A DNA stretch of 64,000 bases from Progne subis subis (GCA_022316685.1 JAKJHU010000622.1:62001-126000); one strand, 5' to 3'; positions 21,455-33,930 are shown, counted from the first letter of the stretch. Translations and numbers: made by a program. The notes: generated by a model not told the origin, from the sequence alone.

Positions 21455-21720
21455 GGCAGCGCCGAAATCTTCGCCGGTATCATGCAGGGCTTTGTGCTGC
21501 GCCTTTGTGAAGCATAATTAGCACTTGGAATGTGCACACTTCAGATGGCGGAACGGGAGAGTTCCTTTAACCCCTCCGCCGCCGCAGCGCATCCCCGCGT
21601 GTCCTGGGATGACACCGCCGGGAAGCAGCGCCAGAATTCCCGCTGCCTTTGGGGCTCCGCGCTCAGCGCTCCGAGGGAGAAGCAGGCGGTGGCAGGAGCG
21701 GGTTCTGTTTCTATACGAAT
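21455..21720. promoter_or_regulatory. Short CpG-rich patch with motif-like words
   Basis: CpG is frequent from about 21458 to 21700 (CCGCCGCCGCAGCGC, GCCGGGAAGCAGCGCC, CTCCGCGCTCAGCGCTCCG). The left edge includes ATAATTAG (homeodomain-like), GGAATGT (TEAD-like) and AGATGGCGG (YY1-like) within 40 bp, at about 21514-21552. This could be a small enhancer or promoter; no exon was identified. Confidence 0.35.
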
Positions 21721-22337
21721 TTTTTAAACGTATTTTTAAATTTTTTTCCCCGTATATTCTATATTAATTCCAGCATTAAATATCTTTGTTTCAAATCTAA
21801 ACGTTTTTACATTAATTCCAGTATTAAATCTCTTATTTTTCAGTGTCTTTATGCACATCTAAATATTTTAACATTTATTCCAGTATTAGTTCTATTATTT
21901 TTTTTAATGTCTTTTTTTTCATCTAAGGATTTTTACATTAATTCCAGCATTAAATTTATATATTTATATTTTTAATTGTCTTTGTGCACATCTAGGGACG
22001 GGACAGGGAGTTTAAATCTCCTGGTGTGGTGATGGCAGGATGGAAATTTCTGCTTCACTGCTGAATTCAGGATTTTCCTGGATAGGAAAAAAAACCCCTC
22101 TGGATATTCCAGTTAATCCCCTTCAGGGAGCAGGGTTTTAACGCTGACATTTAAACCCTGCTTCGCTCAAAATCCGTGAGCACCGGCTGCTCACGTTCCC
22201 ATGGGAATTCCTCCGTCCCTTCCACAGGGCAGGGCTCAGCCTTTGGCACAGCTCTGGCATTCCTGGCTCACCCACGAGGCATTCCCAGAAGGAAAAACTT
22301 CCCATGAAGGGATCCGGCCCTGAGCCGGCCCCGCTGC
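21721..22337. other. T-rich decayed repeats and unique DNA
   Basis: Between 21720 and 21985 three or four worn copies of 'TTTTACATTAATTCCAGTATTAAAT' type sequence, about 66-70 bp apart, suggest an old minisatellite. 21990-22337 is unique. Confidence 0.5.
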
Positions 22338-22875
22338 CTGTTGGGTTTTCCTGAGTGTTGGGTTTTCCTGAGTGTTGGGTTTTCCTGGGTGTTGGGTTTT
22401 CCTGGATGTTGGGTTTTCCTGGGTGTTGAGTTTTCCTGGGTGTTGAGTTTTCCTGGGTGTTGGGTTTTCCTGGCTGCTGGGTTTTCCTGGGTGTTGGGTT
22501 TTCCTGAGTGTTGGGTTTTCCTGGATGTTGGGTTTTCCTGGGTGCTGGGTTTTCCTGGGTGCTAGGTTTTTCTGAGTGCTGGGTTTTCCTGGATGCTGGG
22601 TTTTCCTGGGTGTTGGGTTTTCCTGGCTGCTGGGTTTTCCTGGCTGCTGGGTTTTCCTGGATGTTGGGTTTTCCTGGATGTTGGGTTTTCCTGGGTGCTG
22701 GGTTTTCCTGGGTGCTGGGTTTTCCTGGCTGCTGGGTTTTCCTGGATGTTGGGTTTTCCTGGATGTTGGGTTTTCCTGAGTGCTGGGTTTTCCTGGGTGC
22801 TGGGTTTTCCTGGCTGCTGGGTTTTCCTGGCTGCTGGGTTTTCCTGGATGTTGGGTTTTCCCGGATTTTGCATTT
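22338..22875 (+). repeat. 17-bp minisatellite, ~32 copies
   Basis: Unit GTTGGGTTTTCCTGGGT with alternative fillers (GAGT, GGTG, GATG, GCTG). Variants such as CTGCTGGG recur in blocks, so short groups of units were copied together. The 17-bp period is not a multiple of three; frames stay open because the unit has no stop in any of them. Confidence 0.97.
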
Positions 22876-23867
22876 TCCTTGCTGTGGAATTCCCTTTCCT
22901 GTGTTTACGGAGCAATCACCGTGACGATTCAGCCAAAAGCTGAAAGTCTATTCCTTGACCCCGACTTGGATCAGCCTCTGGATGGCCGGGCCTTGTCCAG
23001 GTCGTTCCCAAATCCCGAGGGAGCCCTGGCTGGGATGAGAGGAGCGAGGTGTGCCCCGTGTGACCCCAGCCAAAGCTCCTGCTGGCCTCCCCTCCAGGCT
23101 GATCCACAAATCCAAAGGAACCCTTTGTTTCCCTCCATCCTGGGCCCAGTCCTTGGGAAGGGAGTTTTTGTCTGGAACGGAGCAGTGATTTGCATAACTC
23201 CGCTTTCTTTGCTCTCACAAGTCCGAACAGATCCCTCCCCCCTCCCCTTCCCTCTCCTCAGACATCTGTTCCTGTTTTGTCCCTACCAAATTTTTGTTTT
23301 GTCCCTACCAAATTCCCAGGCTGTTGCACAAGATCCTGGAGCCCCCAGAGCGTTCCCAGAAAAAAAAATCGGGAATCCAGGAGTGCGACCTCATCCCACC
23401 AGCCCGGTCTGGGCTCCCAGCTCCCATTTGGGGGTCAGATTTTCGGCTGCTCCTTTTGATCTTGGTTAATAATTGCCAAAAATAGCGCTCCGGGGCCTCC
23501 TCCTCCCTCCCTCCCTCTTTGTTCTCCTGGTGGAAAGTCCAGGCTCCCGTTGGAATGGCAGGGGTTATCTGGGATTTATTCCCAGCCCTGCACAGGAGGA
23601 GGACGAGGTTTCTGGAGGGAAGGAATGAGCCCATCGTGGCCTGCCCCGGGATTTATGCAAATCTGGGTATTTTTATGCCAATTTCGAGTCAACTGCCTGT
23701 CTGGTTAGGGGAAAAGTGGCAAGTCTGGCTGTGAGCCAGAGCTCAGGGCTCGTTCCCCCCATTCCCTCCATTCCCTCTGTTCCCTCCATCCCCACTCAGT
23801 TTGCCGGGAAGAGGCTCCGTGCTGGATGCGGGGCTGGGGGGAAATCACTGATTTAGGGTCCCAGGCT
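22876..23867. other. Unique DNA, no gene seen
   Basis: Ordinary sequence with 'TCCCTCCATTCCC' type pyrimidine words at 23755-23790. A short direct repeat of 'TTTTGTCCCTACCAAATT' occurs at 23276-23311. Open frames here lack convincing splice sites. Confidence 0.4.
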
Positions 23868-24300
23868 GAATGAAAATTCCCTCATCCCAAATTTCCCCTC
23901 TGGAAGGTTCCCCTTGGCTCTGCCTCTCTTCCCGGCTGGAATTACCTGGGGACTGCCTCTCCAGCCCACCCTGTCCCAGGCATTCCTGGACAACCCCCTT
24001 AGGAACGTCCATCTCCCATCCTTGTGACATCCATTGGGAAGAGGAACAGCCAAGAAATCCCTGCACTAGGGGGTGAAACCCCAGGCTTGGGATGATCCCT
24101 GATTTCCGCATTTCCCCTCGGGGAGGTTTCCCTTGGCTCTGTCCATCGGGATGTCCTGGATTCCCTTCCTGGCTAGGAGGTGAAACCCCAGGCTTGGGAT
24201 GATCCCTGATTTCTGCATTTCCTCTTGGGAAGGTTTCCCTTGGCTCTGTCCATCGGGATGTCCTGGATTTGCCTCCTGGCTGGAATTACCGTGGAGTTGG
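23868..24300 (+). repeat. ~107-bp segment in three tandem copies
   Basis: 'CCCAGGCTTGGGATGATCCC' recurs at about 24081 and 24188, followed each time by 'TTTCCCTTGGCTCTGTCCAT' and 'CGGGATGTCCTGGATT'. A more diverged and longer copy starts at about 23860. The array ends 80 bp before the solo LTR at 24383, and the phrase 'TGGCTGGAATTACC' is shared by the outer copies. Confidence 0.85.
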
Positions 24301-24382
24301 AAGAGCAGAGCCGCCTCTCCCAGTCCCACCCTGCCTGAATCCTTCCTGGACATTCCCTGAGCAGCTTTCCCCATCTCCCATC

Positions 24383-25028
24383 TGTTGGAGTCCAGGGCAT
24401 TCCTTTGGTTGCCCTGGAGGGTCAGAGACCTGGGCAGGGGGCACTGAGACCTCAGCCCAGAGCTCAGAGAGACACTGGCTTTGATCTCAGTCCATGGGAA
24501 AAACTTCCTAAACTGAGAGAGGGTTTGCAGGCCACGGGAGTGTGAAAAATAGTAGTTTAGTTTATCATAGGGTGAAAAAATAGTAATTTTAGGTTCATAG
24601 CATTGGAGTGAATGGGGACAAAATGGAGAATTTGGGGCGTTGTCTCCTTCTTCTTCCTTCTCCTTCATTCTCACTCCATTTCTGCAGTGACGTTGGCACA
24701 AAGTAGTTAGTGAGGATTGGGTCAGTGTATAGATGACCTTTTTAGTAATAGTGATAGACATTGGTAAGAAATAGTAAATAACGAACACGTAGTAATTAGT
24801 ATAAAAGATTAAGGACAGCCCAGCTCGGGGGGAGACGTGAGCAGTCCATGCAGCTGCAAACATCTCGTTGGACTGTGAGAAATTTGTAAGAGAAGAAACA
24901 ATAAACGAAAAATGCAACCTTGAAAAATCTACACCTGAAGACTCCGTCTCTTCCTTCGGCTTGGCTCGGAGCTGTGCAGGGGGGAAAAAGACCCTGAAAC
25001 CACCTGAATGTTGGGGAAGCCCCCGACA
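24383..25028 (+). mobile_element. Solo LTR, family B, copy 2
   Basis: 646 bp starting TGTTGG and ending CCGACA, flanked by a perfect 6-bp target-site duplication, cccatc (24377-24382 and 25029-25034). TATAAAA lies at 24800-24806 and AATAAA at 24900-24905. A 6-bp duplication is typical of class II (beta- and alpharetrovirus-like) elements. No internal genes remain. Confidence 0.95.
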
Positions 25029-25480
25029 CCCATCCTCATGACTTGCATCGGGAATGGGAACAGCCAAGAAATCCCAGGCACGCCGCAGGAAGCCACGGAC
25101 GGCGTGTGAAGCTGGAAGCCCTGCAGCTGCTCCAGACCTGTGGAAAAAAAATCCCAAAATTAACTTCCCATAAACATTTGGGGCTTCCAGTGAGACTTAA
25201 AAATACTAAAAATATAAATAATTAATGCAAAAGTTACCGCTGGGGGCCGGCGGATTAATTGGAAATTCTGGAATCTCTTTCAAGTCAGGGTTTGAATAAT
25301 TTTATTTTATTTTTTTTTTTTTTAAAGAAGTGCTGTGGGAGGCTCTGGGAACGGGACCTGATTGAGGCTGAAGGATTTAAAGGGTTTTTTTTAAGTGATA
25401 AGAGTTATCTGCAGTGCTGGCAGCAGCTCGGGCCTGCTGCTGGAATACATTGAATTTAAACCAGAAGAGGGCAGGGATAG

Positions 25481-25680
25481 GTGGGATTGGCAATCAGGAA
25501 TTGTTCCCTGGGAGGGTGGGCAGGGGCTGGCATGGAATTCCCAGAGCAGCTGTGGCTGCCCCTGGATCCCTGGCAGTGCCCAAGGCCAGGCTGGAACATT
25601 CTGGGATGGTGAAGATGTCCCTGGGGTAGAATAAATGGTATTTAAGGTCCCTCCCAACCCAACCCATTCCATAATTGGCT
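25481..25680 (+). mobile_element. CR1 LINE 3' fragment
   Basis: Matches the window-start CR1 from 'GGCAATCAGGAATTGTTCCC' through 'AAGGCCAGGCTGGAACA' to 'AAGGTCCCTCCCAACCC' and 'CATTCCATAATTGG'. The right half is compressed relative to the first copy. It is 5'-truncated with no coding frame. Confidence 0.9.
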
Positions 25681-27301
25681 GATATTTGGATATTTGGATA
25701 TCTCTGATTAAATCTTAGTCCCAGTAAAGGAGGAAAGGTCTAATTTTATTTCCATTTTTTTTTTCTTTCAAAGCCTGTTCTCCAAACCTTTTGTCACTCT
25801 CATTTCAATAGAATATTTGGGGATTTTTTTTTTTTTTTTTTTTTTTAAATTTGGATTTCTCCACACAAAGCTGAGCACAAGAAGAGGAATTCCCAAACCA
25901 GGAGGGTTTGTTCCAGGAAGAATTGAAAACACACGGGGAGGGACGGACTCTGCCACCTCGCAGGCCTCGGATTTAAACCTTCAAAGCCATTTCTGCACCT
26001 AAAAACCTTTGAAAATTCCTGTGGAATCGGGACCTTAACTCCTCATTTCCACAGTGCTTTGATATCTGAATTTCTGAGGTATTTTTAAAACTCCTGTGAG
26101 GAGCTTTACGGGCATCTCGAGGCACATAAATGTATTGAAAAATCAGATGTTGAACTGGAAGTTTCAGCTTACAAACTCCATTTAGTGCTCCTTGTGGTGG
26201 AGGTGCTTGGTTTTATACACAAAATGTGCTTTGATAACTCACTCTTTGTGTCTTTCCAGCATGTTTGAGATTTTTTTAGTTAAATGACAAGCAAAAAATG
26301 CGGTTTTTTTAATAGGAATCCAACCAAATTCCAATTTCAGCAGGAAGACAGCTTCTCAAAAATTATTGAACAGCAAACAGAAGCCGTTCTGTGTTTTTTT
26401 TTAGAACAATAAAAGCAGAAAAATAAATAAATTAGGGCTTCAAATAGAACTTCTGGCTCCGAGAATCTGGTTATAATCACTGACAACACTCAGAGAGTAT
26501 TTTGTGTTCTCTAGGTAGCAGAAACTCCCAAATTTAGTGTAAATCAATTTATGCACAGCTCCCCAGCAGTTAAGAAGCATCAGGAAGGAGATAAAAATCA
26601 TTTTTTTAAAATGAAAGTTTCTTGTGGTTTTTTTTGTTCTGCTCAGACCCGTGGTGTTCATTAAGTTCCTGCTCCGAATTTAGGGAAAATTAAAGGGCAG
26701 GGAAGGGAATTCCTGCCCAAGTTTCAGTTCTGTCGGACAAGATCGTGGGGTTGTGCTAACAAAGCACAGCAATCCCAAAATCTGGAGAAAAAAAGAAACA
26801 AAAGCGATAATTTGGGGCTCATCATCATGCAGGAAATTAATTCCTGCACTTCCAGGGAGACCAGGCTTTGGAATCAGAGGAGAGATCCAAGCTGGAAATC
26901 CTCTGCCAGCCAGAACTGAGGTTTTATTCCTGCTTTTCCCATATTTCAGGTGAGGTTCCTGTGTTTGAGTGATGTGGTAGAAACCCAAACTTTGGTCAAA
27001 TAATTTGGTAAAAGCCCGAGGTTTTGGTAAAATAATTGAAGGCTGCCTGGATCTCTCCTGGAGGGGTATTTGTGATAATTCAGGAACAATTTAAAGCTGG
27101 GATTTTATTAAATCCTTTATGGAATTTCATCAGAAAATGATCTCTGGGTCAGATTTCTGGGGTTTAGCCTCCTGGCCGTCTCTCCCTCTTCCCTGAATTT
27201 TTGGAGATGAGTCCCGGGGGACACAAAGCTCCTCCTCCACCTTGGTTCCAATCCCTTGGTGAAATTTGGGTTATCCTGGTGTGGGGAGGGTGAGCTCCGC
27301 A
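25681..27301. other. Unique AT-leaning DNA, no gene seen
   Basis: T runs at 25756-25764 and 25825-25846 and an A-rich patch at 26405-26430. No repeat family or exon recognised. Confidence 0.4.
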
Positions 27302-27376
27302 GTGGAGATATGGAAAACTGGACATATGGAAAACTGGAGATATGGAAAAGTGGAGATATGGAAAAGTGGAGATATT
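27302..27376 (+). repeat. ~16-bp minisatellite, ~5 copies
   Basis: Repeats of GAGATATGGAAAAGTG, with GACATATGGAAAACTG variants on the left. Confidence 0.9.
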
Positions 27377-27475
27377 TTCCAGGCAGCAGCAGGAGCCAGT
27401 GGGGTGGGAGATGCTCCTGGAATTCCTGGGAGGAGCAGGATGGGTCCTTCCAGAAAGTGCAGGATCATGGGAGAT

Positions 27476-28112
27476 TGTCTTGGGCTGCAATGCAAGATGT
27501 AACCGAAAGTCTGGATTCTATTGCCAGCTGTTGATCCAGCTGTGGCAGTGTTCTCACCCCTCCCAGGCCCATCCTCCCTGCAGGATCTCTGCTGTCCCTG
27601 GCCCATCCAGGCTCACTGCGTGCCTGAGACAATGCCATCATCCATCGGGAGATGCTGCACCCAGGGGAGGAGCCCGGCATTCCCACCTGGATCACACCTG
27701 GCACTGGGAACAGCAGCACAGCCCGTGGGCACGGGATTGCCAGAGGAACCCCGGAGCCATCTCAGCACCGCTGGAGCCTTCTGCAGGATCATCTCTGCTC
27801 CAGCAGAACCACCCCTGGCACTGCAGGAGGGCTGCATTGGGCTGTGACCAACCCCTGAGCAACAGCGCTCAGGTCCTGCTCTGACTCTGAAAGGGTTTCT
27901 AGGATTTGTTTGTTTGTTTGTTTGTTTGCTTCACTGCATTTGTATTTTTAATATTCCTAGTAAAGAACTGTTGTTCCTATTCCCATATCTTTGCCTGAGA
28001 GCCCCTTAATTACAAAATTATAATAATTTGGGGGGAAGGGGGTTTGCATTCTCCATTCCAACGGAAGCTCTGGCTTTTCCCTGGCAGACACTTGTCTTTC
28101 CAAACCAAGACG
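27476..28112 (+). mobile_element. ERVL-like LTR (passerine type)
   Basis: Starts TGTCTTGG and ends CCAAGACG, an 8-bp inverted terminal repeat with one change. The right part has the words 'AGTAAAGAACTGTTGTTCC', 'TCTTTGCCTGAGAGCCCC' and 'TTACAAAATTATAATAATTT', which I associate with abundant songbird LTR elements. Flanking 5-mers are gagat and cagat (four of five match). A block starting 'GATGCTCC(T/A)GGAATTCCTGGGA' lies on both sides (from about 27409 and from about 28115), so the element seems to have landed between two units of an older ~63-bp tandem repeat. Confidence 0.75.
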
Positions 28113-29594
28113 CAGATGCTCCAGGAATTCCTGGGAGCAGGATGGATCCTCCCACCATTTCTTTCCAGCCCCACTTCTCCCCCTCCTGATCCAATGGTGT
28201 GCTTGGAGATTTCACAAGAAAGTTCTGGGATGCCACAGGCATAAAATTCCTGGTTTTGTCAGGACCATTCCTGCAGCTCCCTCAATTCTCTCTCCCCATC
28301 CATCCCTGGGGAGCGCCGGGCACAACTCAGCTCCATCCCAGCCAGACCCAGCTGGGAGCAGGGCTTTCCTCTGCCTCCCCCTGTTCCCAGGAAAACCTTC
28401 CCTGCTGCTCCTTTGTGCGGCAGGCAGCTGGTTCCTCTCTTTCCTGTGAAATCCTCCCCATTTCCCGAAGGTGCGGGGAAGATTTAATTATCCTGTTTGT
28501 AGGGAAGGGGTTAATTATCCCTGTTTGTAGGGAAGGGGTTAAATTAAAACCAGGCTTAGCCCTTTTCCTGTGCCTTGCACGGCAAAGGAGGGAAAACCAC
28601 ATTTCCTCGCTGCAGCCCTTTGAAAACGAGCTCCTGGGCATGCTGGGGTCCTGTTTTCTGGGAAAATCTGGATGCAGCGCAGGGAAGCTGTTCCCATTAA
28701 AGCGAATCCAGCTGCCAGGAGCCCTTGGGATTGTGCCAGGCTCGGGCAGGACAGCCCTGGGCTGGTTCTGCCACACCTCGTAACCCCCTGCTCCCGCAGC
28801 ATCCCCGCCTTCCATCCCGCATTCCCGAGCATTCCCGCGGTATTCCTGGCCACGGGGAGGAGGAGGGGGGGGGATTTTTCCAGTGGGGACTGGAAGGAAA
28901 ACTCAATTCCATCCTGCCTGGGCTGGGAGTGGAAGTGAAATGGAGATTTCCCCAGGTGGAAAGGCAGCAGTGACTCTGCAGCTCTTTCCCTCTGCTTTCC
29001 CATCCCTTCTCCGGCCTGGAAGAAATCCCAAGGCAGGATGGGACACTTTGGATTCCCATTTTCGTAGGGAAATCCAAGTTTCTGGGATTTTTGAGGCTGT
29101 GTTATTGCTGGGTTGGTGGTGAGGAACTGCTGGGTGTAATTAAGACCTGAATAATGGTTGTGGTGAAGGGAGGGGAAAAAATAATTCAGCAGGAGCCGGG
29201 ACAGCTCTGAATGCCTGGAATTCAGCGTTGGAAGTGCTGGGAAATGGGACTGGACAACTCCTGGGTGCTCCCCCCAGTTCCTGGGCCTTATCTTGGGGCT
29301 GGAAGGGAGATAAGGCTGGTGGAAGAGATAAGTGGTGCCCCCAAAATCCTTCATTCCTACGGGGACATTTATTTTCCCAGTGGAAATGGGAATTTGGGAT
29401 GATTCCAGATCAATCCTGCCTCCTGGAAAGGTGGCACTGGAGGTCTCCAAACCCTGCTGACCAAATCAAGGTCCAGTAATTATTCCGTCTTTTTTTCTCC
29501 CCCCAAAAAAAACCCTTAAAAACTGCTGACAGGATAAAGAGTTACCGACACCTAAATAACGATGAGCAAAGACTTTCCAGAAACTGCACACCAG
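28113..29594. other. Unique DNA, no gene seen
   Basis: Contains a two-copy 29-bp repeat (TTAATTATCC plus TGTTTGTAGGGAAGGGG) at about 28485-28545. Otherwise mixed unique DNA; the open frames show no consistent exon structure. Confidence 0.4.
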
Positions 29595-29680
29595 TTTGAG
29601 TTGGGAGAGACCTTCAATCCCATCCCATTCCACCCCTTCCCTGGCAGGGACACCTCCCACCATCCCAGGCTGCTCAATTA
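29595..29680 (-). mobile_element. CR1 LINE 3' fragment, short
   Basis: Reads, inverted, as the CR1 terminus: 'GAGTTGGGAGAGACCTTCAA', then 'CCCTGGCAGGGACACCTCCC' and 'ACCATCCCAGGCTGCTCAA'. Only about 85 bp is recognisable. Confidence 0.75.
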
Positions 29681-31839
29681 ATTGGAGGAATTAATGGAGA
29701 ACCTCCCACCACTCAGACATCGATGCTTGACATTGCTTAATAATCCAATTAGGAAAAAAAAAAAAAATTAAACCAAACCAGCGTAAAGAAACATTCCTAA
29801 AGTTCATTAATAAAAAAGGGATGGCTCATTAAGGCCCCATTCCCGGGAGGAGAGGCTCTCACTTTCAGGGATGCAGCAGGAAAAGAGGGAAATTCTGTGT
29901 TTCTTCTCTCACACCCTCCTGGTAAATTAAAACCTGGGAGCCTTGCAGATTTCTGGGCTTGTGGGGAGCACAAAGAGGATTAAAAAAAAAAAAAAAAAAA
30001 AGGTTATTTCAGCTGAGGAGAACGCTGCAGGTTGGAAATGAAAACACTTCCTCTGTGGTTTGCACGGAACCTGGAACTGATGTTCCTCCTGACATCCATA
30101 AAAAACCGAGCCTCTCGTTCCTGTATTTAAACAGCGAGATTAAAAAATGAGCAGTTTAATTAAATTTCTCTCCTAAATGGGGAATTTCTGGGTTTTCTTC
30201 AGGAGTGCAAGGTAGAGCCTGATCTTCGCCTCCCTGGGCTGGTTCTGGCTCGTCCTGGGAGATCCTGCTCTGGGATTTGGGGAATAAGGTTCAAACCACG
30301 CCTGTGGCCTCATTCCTCACCTCAGGAGCAGCTGGGAAACCTCAGCTTGTCCTCAAACACTGACAAACCACATACAATCCAACGGTTTCCACGTGTATTT
30401 TAAAAGGAATTAAGGAATTTTAAAATTCTATTCATTTTTAATTCTATTATTTCGCTTAATCCCCTGATGAATGTTTTGTTCTTGCCTCCACTCCATCCTG
30501 CTGTGTCAGGTTCTCCCAGCTGAGCACCTTCCTAACGCCCAAAAAATTCCAGTTGATGCCCCAAATCTCCTGGCTGTCCTTCCAGGATGGACAATTTGGA
30601 ACAGGATCTTTGCTGATGTTCAAATTTTCCTGTGGTGCCATCAAATTTTGTGTCCCAAGGCCACTCCCTGACCTGGAGGCTTCTCCAAGGAAAAAAAAAA
30701 CCCCAGGTTTATGCTCAAATAGAGGGCAGGGAAAATGCCCTGAGCAGCTCATCCTGGTTTTTCTGTCCAAAAATAGTCGGAATTTTGGGAAACTGGACAC
30801 AATGTGGGTTAAAATGAGGTAAATTCTGATGGAGGCTCTGAAAAATCCTGAGGAATCAAACTGCAGGAGCTCTGTTAGTCCAGCGCTGGTGCGTCGGACC
30901 TCAGAGTGGGGATCCTGGGAGAACTTTCCCTCAAAGTTCCTGAAAAACATCAGGAATTCATCATCCCTGCAGGCTAGGGGGAGTTTTTATTCCCTTTTGT
31001 AAGACTCCAGCCCTGGTTTAAACTCAGCTTTTCCCTAGAGGAAGAAAGACACCAAACCCAAGGGGGATCCTGAGAAAGAACCCAAATCCAAGGGGGGATC
31101 CCAAGGATCATTCATGGGTTTGTCTTTCAGCCATTTTTGAGATATTTTGGACAGAGAAATCCTGAGAAATTCCAGAGAAATCCCCCCACAGACCCCCCAG
31201 GCTTGACCCTTCTTCATTTTGAGATAGGATATTTAATTATTTATAATTTATAATTATTTCTATTATTTCTTTTATTCAGGCTGAAGCTGGGGGACGCTGC
31301 AGCTCTGTGGCACCTTGGCAAGGCCAGAGCTGAAAATGCAATTCATTATTGCATCATGAATTCATTTCTACTAAATCTTCATTAAAAGTCACAAAAACCA
31401 CTTAATTTTTTTTTTCTTTTTCAGGGGTGTTACTGCGGGGGCACCTGTGGGAGGCCAAACAGCTCCGTTTTCCTGCTTTTCTTCCCTTTTTTCCCTGCAC
31501 TTTGATCCAAATTCCAAGCGATATTTGAGCTGGCCAAGTCTGGAGGTGATGACACCCAGGGTAATAGCAAAAATAAAAACCAGCCCAGGAAGAATTTTCA
31601 TGTTCCAGACTGGAATCTGCAAGCGCAGAGCAGTTAAAAAAAAAAAAAAAAAGCAAATAAACCCCCCAAAAAGCCAAGTTGGAATTGCACACGGAGCACA
31701 TTTTCCATGGAATGGCTGAGGAAGGAGCCCGGGAGGTCAATTGAGTAGAAATTCGAGTTAAGACAGAGCAGTTCTAAATTAGGAGCTGCTTTGGCAGAAA
31801 ATCTTCAACTGGAAGGAGCCTTGGCCAAGAAGGAGTCTC
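29681..31839. other. Unique DNA, no gene seen
   Basis: A runs at 29754-29767 and 29981-30001 and a shorter one at 31637-31651. No known repeat or exon recognised; several short frames across the region are unsupported. Confidence 0.4.
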
Positions 31840-32455
31840 AGGGAGGCTCATTAGCACCCCAGGAAGGAGCGATTCCAGTTAAAGGGATTCCTGGCATGGG
31901 AAGGACTGAAATCTTTCCCAAAATTTCAGAATCTGAGGGTCAGGCTTCTACCCCGGACCTTGTGGCATCATTAAACTCAGCTTAAATGCATGAAGATCGT
32001 TTAAACATCCCCAGGACTGGCACAGGATCCATCCCTGGAGGGGTTTCAAAATTCTGGATGTGGCACTCGGGGACACGAGGAATGGGTTGGATCTGATCTC
32101 AGAGGGGTTTTTCCAGCCTCCAGGATTCTGGATTCCAGAAAATAAATATTTAAGGAGGGTTTATTGGCACCCCAGGAAGGAGAATTTCCATATAAGCGGA
32201 TTTCTGGCGTGGGAAAGGACTGAAATCCTTCCCAAATTCTGGAATTTGAGGGTCAGGTTTCTGCCCCAGACTTTGGGGACATCATTAAACTCAGCTTAAG
32301 TCCTTGAAGGGCACACAAATCATCCCCAGGACTGGCACAGGATCCATCCCTGGAGGGGTTTCAAAGCCCTGGATGTGGCATTTGGGGAAGTGAGGAATCC
32401 TTGATCCGAGCGCAGAGGGGTTTTCCAGCCTCCAGGATTCCGGGATCCCAGCAAA
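31840..32455 (+). repeat. ~310-bp tandem duplication containing CR1-derived sequence
   Basis: 31840-32145 and 32155-32455 align over their length. Shared landmarks: 'CACCCCAGGAAGGAG', 'ATCATTAAACTCAGCTTAA', 'CCCCAGGACTGGCACAGGAT', 'CCATCCCTGGAGGGGTTTCA' and 'TTCCAGCCTCCAGGATTC'. The 'CCCTGGAGGGGTTTCAAA...CTGGATGTGGCA' part is a CR1 3' sequence in plus orientation, so an old CR1 and its flank were duplicated together. The copies differ by roughly 15-20 percent by eye, so the event is not recent. Confidence 0.8.
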
Positions 32456-32584
32456 TGCTCAGAGCTGAACAGAAAACCAAATGGGTGAACTCTGTCTTTT
32501 AAACGTGAATAAAAGGCACTGAAGAAGAGTTTGGTCCCCAAACCAACCCCAGAATTTAAAAAAAAACCCCAGACCTACTGGAAT
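32456..32584. other. Unique spacer
   Basis: Nothing recognised apart from an A run at 32559-32566. Confidence 0.4.
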
Positions 32585-32870
32585 TTGGATATATTATCTA
32601 TGATATTCTATATAATACATACAATGTATTATCTGTATAAAAGATAAAGGAGATAAAAGATAAAAGATAAAGGATATAAAATATAAAAATATAAAAGATA
32701 AAGGACATAAAATATAAAATAGAATAGATAATAGATAATAGATAATAGATAATATAATAGATAATATAATAGATAATGGATAATAGATAATAGATAACAG
32801 ATAATATTATCACACACACACATATATCATATATATACATATAATATTTTATATATAATACATGTACTAC
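32585..32870. repeat. AT-rich simple repeats (GATAATA/AAAGATA types)
   Basis: Runs of AAAGATAAAGG, GATAATA and TAGATAATA words, then a (CA)n stretch at 32812-32821, then TATA. The open frames here are artefacts. Confidence 0.9.
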
Positions 32871-33764
32871 TCCCTGGCCCCATCCCTGCCTGCAGTAGGA
32901 AATCAGATCCCGGGGGATCTGGGCAATTTTTTCTGGAAGATCCTGAGGCTGTGCTGCCCTGCAGGATGGGAGCAGGGTGGGATTTAAGGAGCACAGGGAT
33001 GTTCTCATCCCCTTCCTCCCACACCGGGGCGTGCCCAGGTGTGCTGAGGATCCCAGGAGGAAAAACGAGGCTCTGGAAAGACCTGAGGCCACACCTGAGC
33101 ATTCCCGCGGTGATGGAGAGGAGGGAGAGGTTGGGAGATTCCGTGGGAAATTGAGTCTCAAGCCTCCTTCAGCTCCCGTATCTGCTGTCCAGCATTACTG
33201 GAAGTCCCGTAATTCCAAAATCCCCTGGAATTCCAGCCTTTCCCTGGCTCACAGGGAATTCTTCTCCTTTGTCCCTCTGTGCCCTGAGCTGCAGGGCCAT
33301 CTGTGCGCACAAAACCTTGAATCCACCAGGATTCTCCCCCCCAAAAAAATCCCTTTTCCCCCCGCTTCCAAAGCTGCTGCTGCCGCGGAGGAGGGCGCAG
33401 CTCAAACAGAGCGAGGCTGCTCTGCTCCTGCCAGACAAAAATCAATTTACAGCCCCTGGGGAGCTGCAACCCTGTCCCTTGGTCAGGTGACAAATTCCCA
33501 GCTGATCCCAGCTCCTGGCTGCGAAAAATGTGGATTTCTGTGGCCTGGAAAGCCCTGGAAATGGGAATCTGAGGAGCCGGGGGGGCTGAGGAAAGGGAAG
33601 GGAGTTTGGCACCCGAAATAACTCGTGGGTTTGGGGTCTGGCGCCTGAGGTGAAGCGACCACCTGCTGAATCACTCCCAGATACAGATACAGATATGAAG
33701 AAATAAAAATCAGGAAATAAAATAAGAAGTTTAAAACCGCAAATATAAAACATAAATGTAAAAC
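32871..33764. other. Unique DNA, no gene seen
   Basis: Mixed GC-leaning sequence. 33370-33420 contains a short CpG-rich stretch (GCTGCTGCTGCCGCGG). No exon can be supported. Confidence 0.4.
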
Positions 33765-33930
33765 CATTAAACCATAGTGTAAATATAAAAATATATTTGT
33801 ATAAAATATATATTATATAAATATCTAAATATACAAATATATATAGACAATATACACATAAATATACAAATATAAACGTATAAAATATACAAATATATAA
33901 TTAAACACATACACATATGAATTCTATATA
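33765..33930. repeat. AT-rich simple sequence
   Basis: (ATATAAA)-type words with no fixed period. Confidence 0.8.
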
